From: an uncultured Lachnospiraceae bacterium
GTDB lineage: Bacteria; Bacillota; Clostridia; Lachnospirales; Lachnospiraceae
DNA length: 64,000 nt
Assembly: GCA_910584205.1 (NCBI GenBank)
Contig: CAJUAA010000016.1
Coordinates: 14,842 to 78,841 of the forward strand
Reading direction: 5' to 3'
Shown here in pieces: positions 52,677 to 61,530 of the stretch. Each line of letters starts with the position of its first letter. Positions within the stretch are counted from its first letter, which is position 1. A model generated the notes under the pieces. That model made no database searches. It was not told the origin of the DNA and saw nothing but the letters and a program-made list of their open reading frames with translations. The translations under genes and the position numbers were made by a program.

Positions 52677-53798
52677 TTAACGGAAATTTCGTTTAAAATT
52701 GTTGATAAATGCCAAGTCACTTTCAAACGATGATTTTATTAATGTTTCGGTTAGATACACCGAGTATAGGTGACTAGCCCATCGTCCGTCCCGTCCGTAG
52801 CAAGTAGGGGAACCTTCATTCAACAGCCAAAAAGAGAGATTGTCTACTACAGAGGAATCCAAACCTTCTTCCTCTTCCAGTACCGCCATCTTTTCAATTT
52901 TAATTATGCCTTCAAGAGGACCGGACACCTTATTTTTCGGCCGAATCCGTAAATACCAGAAACCAAACTTACGATGCTTACTGTTCTCCTTCAAAAACAC
53001 TGGTGTCCTTTGACCATATTTCAGTTTTAGAAGTTCTGCACCAATCTGGGTTCCCCCACGCTTATTTTTGTTCGAAGTCGGCAACATTGGATCAAAACTC
53101 TTAGAAACACCGACAACATTATAAAACATATCCGCAAACTCTGGCTTTCCGGTATCTTGCCGAATGAACTGCAGTGGGCCATCCACAATCAACATATGAT
53201 CGGGTTCCAGCGTACCTGAATGAACCATCTGTCCCAGAATAGCAATTTCCATATCGTGCATTATGGAATTTGCCTTGGCAATAGCTGCATTGATCGGAAC
53301 ACTGTCCTTTGCAGAATCAAAGTGATATTTCACTATATCCAAATGAATATCCTTTGCCATTTGTGTTTTGAGGATGCGCTGACGAATTTCCTGAAAATCC
53401 ACCTCATTCATCTTATCACTTAGAAGGAGAAGATTTTTCCTTTGAACTAATCCATGTGTATGCAACTTTTTCTGTCGGTCTCGTTCTGTACATCCCGCCC
53501 GAACCTGAGCAACAACAACAGGATATATCTTCTTGCCCTCTAAGACCATATCTCCAATTTTATATGTACGACGAGAGCCATCCATAAAATAACTAAAACC
53601 AGAATATGTTCGATCTTCGCTTATCAAATCAAGAGAACGTATTTTCTTCGACTCATCGGTTTCAAATGGTTTGCCCATTTCTTTGATTTCATCGTTTTCA
53701 TCCTGATAAGGTTCCTGATAATAGTGATCCAGATCAAGACTTTCGTTCTGATAAAGGAGAATTTTCCGTTTATCAAATATCTCACTTAACGTAGGCAT
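52677..53798 (-). CDS. NurA-domain nuclease
   Basis: 373 residues. Recognised as NurA-like from the first catalytic Asp in FMDGSRRTY, a hydrophobic strand VVVAQVRAG, the second Asp in LIVDGPLQF, and the C-terminal HLYSVYLTETLIKSSF helix. NurA is a manganese-dependent nuclease that works inside a HerA hexamer. It starts the four-gene operon. Archaeal NurA-HerA acts in DNA end resection; bacterial forms are often linked to phage defence. Confidence 0.8.
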   Translation of the reverse strand: MPTLSEIFDKRKILLYQNESLDLDHYYQEPYQDENDEIKEMGKPFETDESKKIRSLDLISEDRTYSGFSYFMDGSRRTYKIGDMVLEGKKIYPVVVAQVRAGCTERDRQKKLHTHGLVQRKNLLLLSDKMNEVDFQEIRQRILKTQMAKDIHLDIVKYHFDSAKDSVPINAAIAKANSIMHDMEIAILGQMVHSGTLEPDHMLIVDGPLQFIRQDTGKPEFADMFYNVVGVSKSFDPMLPTSNKNKRGGTQIGAELLKLKYGQRTPVFLKENSKHRKFGFWYLRIRPKNKVSGPLEGIIKIEKMAVLEEEEGLDSSVVDNLSFWLLNEGSPTCYGRDGRWASHLYSVYLTETLIKSSFESDLAFINNFKRNFR

Positions 53799-53888
53799 AT
53801 CTTCGACTCCATCTTTACCTAAGTATTTTTGATACGAAACTGGTTAATTTTACACTCATATTTGAATGGCATAATTTCAACCGTTCCT

Positions 53889-55223
53889 TTATTTATTCTC
53901 GTAGTATCGCAGGTTTTTAGTCCGTCCTTTTTTAATCAGCACGCCCTCGTCAGTTAGTTCTCGCAAAAGCAGGATTGCAGTAGATTGGGACACACCCAGT
54001 TCCATTTCTACATCACTACGAACAATAAAACCTTTACTGCGACACAGTTCCAAAACAGTATTAATTCGTTCTTCCTTTTTTGTCGCACTGGTAGTTCCAC
54101 CCGTTCTAAGGATATTTTGAACTTTTTGTTCTTCTGCATGGAAGTTTGTATTGGGAAGCGTAATCTTAAAAGCATTACTTGTTGTTTCGATCACAGGTTT
54201 CACAACATAATTATCGTAACATTCATTGATCTTAAGAATCCCTGTGCCATATGCTTCAATCAATCTCAGACGATAGAAAATATTCGCTAAATGCTGATTG
54301 CGCAACGCGGACACTCCCAGCATCACGTCATCCAATGCAATACCTTTCACCAAACCACCAATGGTTACAAATTCAATTCGGTCTTCAAAAATACTGATAA
54401 GTGTAGCACCGCTAAAAGAATAGTCTCGATGGACGATTGCATTCAGTAGTGCTTCACGGATTGCTTCCGTGGGATAATCTCTCATGTCTAACCGGTCCAG
54501 TCCTGAGAATTCTGCACGGGTACGATTGTAACGATCAATATAATTGAAAGCTTCCTCCATCTGATTTAAAAGGGAACCCGACAATTCCTGTCGATCCCTG
54601 AATACAGATTTCTTACTCCCCTCAAAAGCAGCCAGTTTGATCATATGTGTACACTGTTCAGACAGCAAAAATGCCAGATTCGTGTACATACCATCTTCGC
54701 CAATCAGGTGAAGTGAACGCATCTGAGTTCTTCCAAACTCTACTTTCCGTTTACTAAAGAAATCGACAGCTTTGTTAAAAGTAAGATGCTGATCGAGAGA
54801 GCGAGCCGCCTCATAACTGTCACCACTGGTATCCTTGATCATATTCAAGATAGCGGTATCTGTTGCCGGAACTGTCGATGCTCCCTGACGAACATAAACA
54901 CCCTCCGGACGAATTCCTTTTCCTTGCAGATAATACGGTCTTGCCGTACCGCGCTGGACAATTATACATACAATTGCCTTTTCGTCCATTACATCATTAC
55001 GGCATTCCACAAACATAGTAACATCTGGCCGCACAGCATCTCTGATTGCATTGGTTACACGCAACATAGTATCATCAACATTACCGACACCACAAGCTGT
55101 TCCATCATCGTTCACCCCGATATAAAGTGTACCACCATCACAGTTTGCAAATGCAACAATAGTATTTTTTATATCCTCAACATATTCTCGCTTGAATTCG
55201 GTTGTTTTATTTTCTACGAACAC
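53889..55223 (-). CDS. AlbA_2 (Schlafen-like) domain protein with winged helix
   Basis: 444 residues. N-terminal AlbA_2 domain: TTEFKREYVEDIKNTIVAFAN followed by GGTLYIGVNDDGTACG. The middle has the HATPase-like domain found in this family: REALLNAIVHRDYSFSG and GTGILKINE. The C-terminus is a winged helix, SDVEMELGVSQSTAILLLR. Such proteins are putative regulators, common in accessory regions. The start is a GTG at 55223, 7 bases after GGAGG. It precedes the NurA gene by 90 bases, same strand. Confidence 0.85.
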   Translation of the reverse strand: MFVENKTTEFKREYVEDIKNTIVAFANCDGGTLYIGVNDDGTACGVGNVDDTMLRVTNAIRDAVRPDVTMFVECRNDVMDEKAIVCIIVQRGTARPYYLQGKGIRPEGVYVRQGASTVPATDTAILNMIKDTSGDSYEAARSLDQHLTFNKAVDFFSKRKVEFGRTQMRSLHLIGEDGMYTNLAFLLSEQCTHMIKLAAFEGSKKSVFRDRQELSGSLLNQMEEAFNYIDRYNRTRAEFSGLDRLDMRDYPTEAIREALLNAIVHRDYSFSGATLISIFEDRIEFVTIGGLVKGIALDDVMLGVSALRNQHLANIFYRLRLIEAYGTGILKINECYDNYVVKPVIETTSNAFKITLPNTNFHAEEQKVQNILRTGGTTSATKKEERINTVLELCRSKGFIVRSDVEMELGVSQSTAILLLRELTDEGVLIKKGRTKNLRYYENK

Positions 55224-55268
55224 AAAATATCCTCCAACCAATTCTAATCATATTTAAATCTAATAATT

Positions 55269-55296
55269 ATTATAATCATTTTTTTATTATTTACAA
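55269..55296 (-). promoter_or_regulatory. Promoter of the AlbA_2 gene and possibly the operon
   Basis: TTGTAA (55291-55296), 16-base spacer, TATAAT (55269-55274) on the minus strand. AATAATTATT, a perfect palindrome, overlaps the -10 and downstream edge. Confidence 0.65.
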
Positions 55297-55435
55297 GTAG
55301 AATCTGATTTTTTGTGAAAAAGTAAGCCAATTTTCTTTATGATATTGCACACATTTAGTTGACACTTTATGCTTAAATATTTATAACACTCTAAAAGAAC
55401 CAATGGTACAAGTCACAATAGCAAAAATATATCAT

Positions 55436-55480
55436 AAAAGCACTTTATTCGGCACCATATACGAAGAACAAAGTGCTTAT
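55436..55480 (-). terminator. Terminator after the subtilase gene
   Basis: AAGCACTTT and AAAGTGCTT pair across a ~23-base loop; read leftward, TTTTATGATATATTTTT follows. Confidence 0.7.
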
Positions 55481-55502
55481 TTCTCTAAAAATCTACTCTC
55501 TT

Positions 55503-57293
55503 TTACACAGGCAAACTATTTTCAACACAAAGCGCCCCGTACCCCACCTGATTATTCGGATACGCGCCAAACCCAGGCAGCGGCCGCGCCCCGCGCTGCA
55601 GATACGCTTTTACCTTCTCTCCATACAAAAACGGATCTTCCCCGTCCACCACGCCATACTGCATAAGCAGCGCCGCCGCGCCGGTCACGAAGGGTGTGGC
55701 GAAGGACGTCCCGGTCTGGCTCACGTACCGGCCGTCCGGCGCCGCCGTCTCGATGTTCACCCCGGGAGCCGCCAGGGAAGGCTTTAAGGCCCCGCCGTCT
55801 TCCGATCCCCGCCCGGAAAAGTCCGCGTAGGCGTCCGTGGCGGTATTGTAGGCGCCCACGGTGATGACATTGGAGGCCGTGGAGGGGATCGTCAGCGTAT
55901 CGCTCTCCCGGGGGCGCAGGAAACGGGTGGCGTTTCCCGTGGCGGCGCTGCTGGGAAACCACATCTGATAGCTGCCGTCCACGATTCTTCCCGGCACCAG
56001 CCGCACGTTCCAGACACCGGAGTCAATATAGTCCCCCAGCGGAAGAAAATCCACATAGATTTCCTGTTCCACGCTGTAGGGGCTGGGTTCTCCGTAGTAG
56101 ACCAGAAGCTCCGTTCTCCCCGCCCGGTACCGCTGGGTGGCCGGACGCTCGTAGAAGGGCCCCAGGACCGTTCCGTTTGGATGGACGAGAAAAATATCAA
56201 ATGTATCCACATAATTTTTCCAGATCTGCAGGCTCAGGGTCGGCTCGTAATTCCCCACCGCAAATTCCACATTCTGAATCTCCCCGTCCGCAAGCCTGCC
56301 TCCCGCATGTCCGGCCGCTGCACCTTCGTTGCCGCTGCCCACGCAGAAAACCGATTTCCACAGATTGCTGATGTCATCTATATAAGTCTCCAGAAGACTC
56401 TTCCCCGTATGGGAACCGTAGGTATTGCCAAAGCTGATGTTGATCGCCACCGGCATCCGGTATTCCAGCGCCTTTTCAATCACATAGTTGATCCCCATCA
56501 TCAGCTCCGTCGTCCGGGGAAAGCTGTCCGCCTTCGGACTCCCCAGCTTTACCACGAGGATCTCGCTCTCATAGGCCACGCCGTTATTGCCCGCGGCAAT
56601 GGCCAGAACGCCGGTTCCGTGCCCGCTCACGTCCCGGCTCACCGGCAGCACATTCTGCCGCGCCAACATTTCACCAGACGTCTTACGGACAGCTCCCTGC
56701 TGCATCAGCCCTTCGTCAGACGCCTCCCGAACTGCTTCCTGTTGCGTCAGCCCCTCCCGCGCCAACGCTTCATTCAGCTGCTCCTGCGTATACTCTGTTC
56801 CCACATAGTATCCGGGCGGCGGCGTCCCCTCCGCCGTCTGATCCCACAGAGCGCGGATCCTCGTGGTCCCGTCCAGGTTCCGGAACTCCGGATGGCGGTA
56901 ATCCGCCCCGGAATCCAGCACCGCCACCAGCACCCCTCTTCCTGTGAGGGACAGGGGCGGACGCTGCACCGGCGTCATGCAGGAGGCCCGCTTTCCGTCC
57001 GCTCTTGCAAAATAAAGGCGCTTCGGCTTCTCGATATATTCGATCTCCGGAATATCCGCCAGCCGCCCGATCAGCGACTCCGGCACCACCAGGATAGCGT
57101 ATTCATTCAAAAGCCGGGTCACCTGAATATTTTCGGAGGCGATCCGCTCCAGGTCTCCCGTATATTTGACGATCAGTTCCCAGGTCCGCTCCTCCCGGTC
57201 ATAGCCGGTATTTAATACAACGGATTTCTCCCGCTCTTCCTCCGTAGCCTCCAGCGCCAGATTCAGCTGGTTCTCAATCTTCTGGTCATTCAT
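55503..57293 (-). CDS. CspB-like S8 subtilase
   Basis: 596-residue serine protease with an intact triad: Asp in VAVLDSGADYRHPEF, His in DVSGHGTGVLAI, Ser in QTGTSFATPFVTG. There is an N-terminal prodomain to about residue 100, no signal peptide, and a jelly-roll-like insert (KNYVDTFDIFLVHPNG and on), as in Csp germination proteases of Clostridium, which activate cortex hydrolase SleC. A Gln/Glu-rich stretch with three repeats of the LTQQEAVREASDEG type lies at about residues 180-215. A second, mostly deleted paralogue end lies at 47501. Confidence 0.88.
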   Translation of the reverse strand: MNDQKIENQLNLALEATEEEREKSVVLNTGYDREERTWELIVKYTGDLERIASENIQVTRLLNEYAILVVPESLIGRLADIPEIEYIEKPKRLYFARADGKRASCMTPVQRPPLSLTGRGVLVAVLDSGADYRHPEFRNLDGTTRIRALWDQTAEGTPPPGYYVGTEYTQEQLNEALAREGLTQQEAVREASDEGLMQQGAVRKTSGEMLARQNVLPVSRDVSGHGTGVLAIAAGNNGVAYESEILVVKLGSPKADSFPRTTELMMGINYVIEKALEYRMPVAINISFGNTYGSHTGKSLLETYIDDISNLWKSVFCVGSGNEGAAAGHAGGRLADGEIQNVEFAVGNYEPTLSLQIWKNYVDTFDIFLVHPNGTVLGPFYERPATQRYRAGRTELLVYYGEPSPYSVEQEIYVDFLPLGDYIDSGVWNVRLVPGRIVDGSYQMWFPSSAATGNATRFLRPRESDTLTIPSTASNVITVGAYNTATDAYADFSGRGSEDGGALKPSLAAPGVNIETAAPDGRYVSQTGTSFATPFVTGAAALLMQYGVVDGEDPFLYGEKVKAYLQRGARPLPGFGAYPNNQVGYGALCVENSLPV

Positions 57294-57367
57294 AGCACAC
57301 TCCCGCCGCCTTGGTGGGATTTCTTCCTTATATGATATGTCACAAGGCTCCGGCCGCCCACCAAAAA

Positions 57368-58699
57368 TCAGTATCCATACCGCTTCCTGTATTTCCAGTA
57401 CATTCCCGCCGACAGGAGAAGCGCCATCAGCTCCGCCGCCGGCGTCGCCAGCCAGATCCCGTTCACGCCCAGCAGCAGGGGCAGCACGATCATGGCGGCC
57501 AGCATCAACACAAAGGATCTGGAAAATGCCAGCACCGCCGACACCACTCCGTTGGACAATGCGGTAAACATCCCGCTGGCAAAAATATTAAAACCGATGA
57601 AAAGCAATGCGATCGTGCAGATCCGGTTCCCGGTTACCGCCAGCGCATACACCGGATCCTCCGGACGGGCAAAGACCGATACCAGCGGCTCCGTAAGTCC
57701 AAGGGACACTGCCACCGTGATCACGGACACCACCTCGATCACCTTCCGGCTCAACGCCACCAGCTTTTTCAGCTTCTCCCGGTTCTGCTCTCCGTGGTAA
57801 AAGCTGAGCATGGGCGCCACGCCGTAAGAATATCCCGTGTACAGCGAGCTGGCGAACATGAGCACATACATGATGATCGTGACCGCCGCCACTCCGTCTT
57901 CCCCCACGTAGGTGAGCATGGTCCAGTTGAACATCATGGTGACAATCCCGGTTACCAGCGCCGTGGCCATCTCCGAACATCCATTCGACGCTGCGTTTAC
58001 AAGGACCCTCAGCCGAAACACCGGCTTTTTAAAATGAAGCAGGCTCTCCTTTCGGCCAAACACGAACAGGCCCGCCACCGCCGTCACGGAGTATCCCAGC
58101 CCGGTGGCGATGGCCGCGCCGCCGATCCCCAGATGGAACACCGCCAGAAATACATAGTCCAGCACCATGTTCAGCACGCCTCCGGTCACGGAACAGACCA
58201 GGGAAAGCGCTGCCTTCTCACTGGCGATCAGATAGAGCGTAAAATTGTTCATCAGCAGGATGGGCACCGTAAATACCAGATAGCGGCTCAGATATTCCCC
58301 GCAGTACCCCTCCACCTGGACCGACAGACCCATGCCGGCGAAAACGCGACCCATGGCGAGATATCCAAGCCCCCACATGAGGAGCCCCACTGCCGCATTG
58401 ATCAGAATCAGCGCCGTAAAATCTTCTCTTGCCTCTTCTGCTTTTTTCTCGCCCATCTTCTTCATAATGACTGCGCTGCCTCCCGTAGCCAGCATGGTGG
58501 AGACGGCTGTGACCAGCTGAATCACAGGCGCGGTCAGATTGATGGCGGAAAGGGCGTCCGTACCGATGAGATTTGACACGAACAGACCGTCGACCATGGT
58601 ATAAAAGGACATAAACACCGTCATGGCGATGGTCGGAACGGCGAATTTCAGGATATTTTTCAGAGTTACCGGTTTCAGGTATCCATTTTGATTTTCCAT
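57368..58699 (-). CDS. MATE family efflux transporter
   Basis: 443-residue antiporter with 12 membrane helices, exporting drugs or metabolites. Typical features are the N-terminal VPTIAMTVFMSFYTMVDGLF, the later INLTAPVIQLVTAVSTMLATGG and the repeat half near residue 235. The start at 58699 follows AAAAGGAG. Substrate unknown. Confidence 0.93.
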   Translation of the reverse strand: MENQNGYLKPVTLKNILKFAVPTIAMTVFMSFYTMVDGLFVSNLIGTDALSAINLTAPVIQLVTAVSTMLATGGSAVIMKKMGEKKAEEAREDFTALILINAAVGLLMWGLGYLAMGRVFAGMGLSVQVEGYCGEYLSRYLVFTVPILLMNNFTLYLIASEKAALSLVCSVTGGVLNMVLDYVFLAVFHLGIGGAAIATGLGYSVTAVAGLFVFGRKESLLHFKKPVFRLRVLVNAASNGCSEMATALVTGIVTMMFNWTMLTYVGEDGVAAVTIIMYVLMFASSLYTGYSYGVAPMLSFYHGEQNREKLKKLVALSRKVIEVVSVITVAVSLGLTEPLVSVFARPEDPVYALAVTGNRICTIALLFIGFNIFASGMFTALSNGVVSAVLAFSRSFVLMLAAMIVLPLLLGVNGIWLATPAAELMALLLSAGMYWKYRKRYGY

Positions 58700-58884
58700 A
58701 TTTTTTCTCCTTTTGTCTTGCATTTGTCCCATGTATCCGGTATCATAAACCATATAGTAACTGTACAGTCAAGAGCCATTTGTAAAAAATCGGCAGGGAA
58801 CAGAGATTGCATGTCACTCGGCTTCATGCTATCTTTTATATAGGAACAAACTGACAAATCGGAATGGGAAAGGAGAATGAATGT

Positions 58885-59346
58885 ATGGCGGATTACGGTA
58901 ATTTATGGGATGATTATTCGATTGAGTTCAACTCAAAACTGATAGATTCAGGCGGAGACTGGAGCAGACTTGATGAAGACGAACAGGAGATTGCAGCTTT
59001 GTGGAAGCTGTATGTGGATATCAATAACGGAGGATTTATCCAGTTCTTCTGCAACTGGGGCTTCCAGTGTTTATGTTATGCCATGCGTGGGCTGAAACGC
59101 ATAGAAGATACCAGTCTGTACGATTTGTTGGACGATACCTATTGTAATGTTCTGGATAAATTTAAAAATGACACCAGATTAACAGCGTATTGGGATATAC
59201 CAGAATATTTGACGGATGAAGATATGGAACGCCTTGACGCTGCCGATACACAGTTTTACGAAACGGAATGTGAGCATTTTACAAAAATGGCTTACGAATA
59301 TTATAGTCAAACGCTGAAGAAAATGGTAACGCCGGTTAACGGTTAA
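58885..59346 (+). CDS. DUF4375 protein (DMP19-like)
   Basis: 153 residues. The motif VDINNGGFIQFFCNWG is the hallmark of DUF4375 (DMP19) proteins, followed by a helical region and YDLLDDTYCNVLDKF. DMP19 of Neisseria is a DNA mimic, and relatives are found among immunity genes. No signal or membrane part. The start at 58885 follows AAGGAG. It may form one group with the next two small genes. Confidence 0.78.
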   Translation: MADYGNLWDDYSIEFNSKLIDSGGDWSRLDEDEQEIAALWKLYVDINNGGFIQFFCNWGFQCLCYAMRGLKRIEDTSLYDLLDDTYCNVLDKFKNDTRLTAYWDIPEYLTDEDMERLDAADTQFYETECEHFTKMAYEYYSQTLKKMVTPVNG

Positions 59347-59458
59347 TTATCCCTGTTTGCGGTAAACAGAACTCCCATTGATCGGGCTGGTAAACATCCA
59401 AAACAGGCGCAGTGCGCAGTTTGTCAACACCATGATATCAGAAAGGAAGGATACCAAA

Positions 59459-60163
59459 ATGCCGGAATTGCCCAGTATTCCACTCACCCACCAGGAAGGC
59501 GTATACAAGGTGGCCGATTTCAGCGGGGACCTTGACAACGACAACGCAGTTTCCTTAGACTATGACCCGCAGTATCAAATGCTCACCTATGATATTCCTG
59601 TCGGAAAGGACTGGCGCGGGATGACGCTGTACAATGTACCGGAAGACGATCTTGATCGGACGCTCCTTGCAGCCTATGACAAGGAGGGACACCTTCAGAC
59701 CATCACCGCCATGCTGAGCGGTCACGAAACGCTTTTGTACATCCGTTATGAAAACGAGCAGCATGCCAGGCAGAAAATCCATAGATTTGCCATCCGGAAT
59801 GCAAATGCCATAATTGAACAAATCCAACGATGTCCGGATATCGTGGCAAGGCTTTTCATTGAGTATTACATGGATGCGGATACCATAGATTACCATGCAG
59901 TGATTGGCACCGCAGCTCAGATGGAAGCGGTCATGCAGAAAGGTCATTACGAAGATTCCTGCGACTATTCCGGCAACTATCCGTCCGAAAACATCGAGGG
60001 CGATAACGAAAGGCTGATCACAATGGTGCGCTGCGCCGAAGGCCATCCATGTGAAAATTTCCGGTATGCAGTGGAAATTATGTCAAAACATATCGAGGAA
60101 CACGCGTTGCCAGCACTGCACAAGACGGAGGATTTCAAATATATCTGCGCGGAATATGACTGA
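59459..60163 (+). CDS. Hypothetical protein, 234 aa
   Basis: Not recognised. Soluble, acidic. N-terminal PELPSIPLTHQEGVYKVADF then a strand-rich region (MLTYDIPVGKDWRGMTLYNV), a helical middle (ARQKIHRFAIRNANAIIEQI), and a C-terminal DAVIGTA-like helix pair. GAAAGGAAGG precedes the ATG at 59459. The next gene starts 26 bases later. Its position after a DUF4375 gene makes an immunity or stress role conceivable but unproven. Confidence 0.65.
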   Translation: MPELPSIPLTHQEGVYKVADFSGDLDNDNAVSLDYDPQYQMLTYDIPVGKDWRGMTLYNVPEDDLDRTLLAAYDKEGHLQTITAMLSGHETLLYIRYENEQHARQKIHRFAIRNANAIIEQIQRCPDIVARLFIEYYMDADTIDYHAVIGTAAQMEAVMQKGHYEDSCDYSGNYPSENIEGDNERLITMVRCAEGHPCENFRYAVEIMSKHIEEHALPALHKTEDFKYICAEYD

Positions 60164-60189
60164 AAATCAGAATCGAAAGAGAGGATACC

Positions 60190-60351
60190 ATGAAAAAAAT
60201 CGCTTTGACAGCAAGCATTCTATTTATTATTTTAACTTTTATTGGCGCAGGGTATGTTTTATATAACAGAGGGCAGGTAAATGCAGGGTATGCCGTTATT
60301 CCATCCTTATTTGCCCTTGCCAGTACCGCCTTTTATCGAAATAAAAAGTAA
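60190..60351 (+). CDS. Small two-helix membrane protein, 53 aa
   Basis: 53 residues: MKKIALTASILFIILTFIGA forms a first helix, a short loop VLYNRGQVNAGY follows, and VIPSLFALASTAFY makes a second. It ends RNKK. AGAGAGG precedes the ATG. Family unknown; it is 26 bases after the previous gene. Confidence 0.6.
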   Translation: MKKIALTASILFIILTFIGAGYVLYNRGQVNAGYAVIPSLFALASTAFYRNKK

Positions 60352-60396
60352 CAGCTCCGCCGCCCAGGTCTCTGGAAGCCCCCGAAAGGAATCTGC

Positions 60397-61215
60397 ATGG
60401 AAAAAGAAAGAAAACTGCTCACCATCGGCCAGTTCGCCGCCCTTCATGGCATCAACAAAAAGACGCTCATGTGGTATGACCAGATCGGCCTGTTCCGGCC
60501 GGCCGCCGTCAACCCGGTCAACGGCTACCGCTGCTATGACTATCATCAAAGCGCCGTGCTGGAGACGATCCTGCTTCTGCGGGAACTGGATGTGTCCATC
60601 CAGGAAATACAGGATTTCATGAAAGACCGTTCTGCCGAACATCTGAAATGCCTGCTGGAAGAAAAGATTGCCGGACTGGATCGGCAGCTTAGGCATCTGC
60701 AGGCGGTCCGGAAGACCCTGTGCGGCCATCACCAGAATATGGTCACCCTGCTGACCATGGACCTGTCTGAAATCTGCATCGTGGAAAAAGAAGAGCGCTG
60801 CCTGGTGACTGTGGAGATCGACCGGGACACTTCCTTTGAAAAAGAGGTGGAGCTGATTACCGCCGAGACTGCCCGGTACGGCCTCGGCCGCCTGCACGAC
60901 GCCTCCTACGGCTCCATGATCCCCGTCTCCAGCCTTCAGGAGGGCGGCTTTGACAATTATACCCGGCTCTTTATCGAGATCCCCTTTCTGCCGCGCAAAA
61001 AAGGGCTGCATATACAGCCCGGCGGAACCTATCTGAGAGCTTTCCACAAAGGAGACTGGAATCAGCTCCCCCAGCGGTATCAGGCGATCCTTTCCTACGC
61101 CCGGGAGCAGGGCCTGACCCTGTCCGGCTTCTCCTATGAAAAAGGCATCAATGAGACCGTCGCCGACCGCATGGAAGACTATATTGTGCAGATCGAGATC
61201 CCGGTTCGCAGGTGA
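60397..61215 (+). CDS. MerR-family regulator with GyrI-like effector domain
   Basis: 272 residues. The N-terminal winged helix LTIGQFAALHGINKKTLMWY continues with DQIGLFRPAAVNPVNGYRCY, typical of MerR. A coiled-coil dimer helix (residues ~78-118) leads to an effector domain of the BmrR/GyrI type from about residue 130. No metal-binding cysteines like those of metal sensors are seen, so a drug-like ligand is likely. No target gene is evident. Confidence 0.9.
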   Translation: MEKERKLLTIGQFAALHGINKKTLMWYDQIGLFRPAAVNPVNGYRCYDYHQSAVLETILLLRELDVSIQEIQDFMKDRSAEHLKCLLEEKIAGLDRQLRHLQAVRKTLCGHHQNMVTLLTMDLSEICIVEKEERCLVTVEIDRDTSFEKEVELITAETARYGLGRLHDASYGSMIPVSSLQEGGFDNYTRLFIEIPFLPRKKGLHIQPGGTYLRAFHKGDWNQLPQRYQAILSYAREQGLTLSGFSYEKGINETVADRMEDYIVQIEIPVRR

Positions 61216-61224
61216 CCGACAAAA

Positions 61225-61434
61225 TCAGACTACCATCTCCAGAATCGTCCTGTCGCCGCATTTTATTCCTTTTAAGCCTGTTCTTTTATTCTTGTTAAAG
61301 CGAAAACTCGGCAGAAACTCTTTCTGTACATGATATACATCCAGGTAATCTGCAAGCTACAGCTCTCCCCGCTTATTGTATTCATTTCCGCGCCATATTT
61401 TGATCTCGACAATATACTGCCTGCCATGAATATC
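61225..61434 (-). pseudogene. Remnant of an AAA/PD-(D/E)XK ATPase-nuclease gene
   Basis: The minus strand encodes QYIVEIKIWRGNEYNKRGEL, then a TAG (61357-61359), then LADYLDVYHVQKEFLPSFRF and a natural end at 61225. This is the C-terminal PD-(D/E)XK domain of AAA-ATPase-like/DUF1703 proteins, with E-x-K in VEIKIW. The N-terminal part is absent, cut where the recombinase element begins (about 61440). Confidence 0.75.
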
Positions 61435-61496
61435 CCAACCCAAACATCAGTGTACAAGGGGCTACAAACGATATAAAGAAATATTTCAGATATGCA

Positions 61497-61530
61497 GAGT
61501 GGAAAAGTCAGATTTTCCACTCTATTTTTA
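61497..61530 (+). terminator. Hairpin at the recombinase stop codon
   Basis: GAGTGGAAAA and TTTTCCACTC pair across 6 bases; TATTTTTAC follows on the plus strand. It overlaps the recombinase stop and may mark the end of the element. Confidence 0.55.

Larger units (their letters stand above)
47549..55364. mobile_element. Putative mobile island carrying the NurA-HerA-GHKL-rSAM operon
   Basis: An AT-rich segment of ~7.8 kb bounded by imperfect inverted repeats: TGTCAAGTTAATGT at the left (from 47549) and TGTCAACTAAATGT (minus strand, ending at 55364) at the right. A further TGTCAAGTT occurs inside at about 47674. No transposase or integrase gene is present, and no target duplication is clear, so it may be a non-autonomous or decayed element. 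The left end truncates a subtilase remnant. 47555-47728 holds no gene I can support. Confidence 0.4.

Noticed and set aside
47549..55364. Exact target-site duplication for the island
   Set aside because: The bases outside the two TGTCAA ends do not match, so a clean transposition event is not shown.
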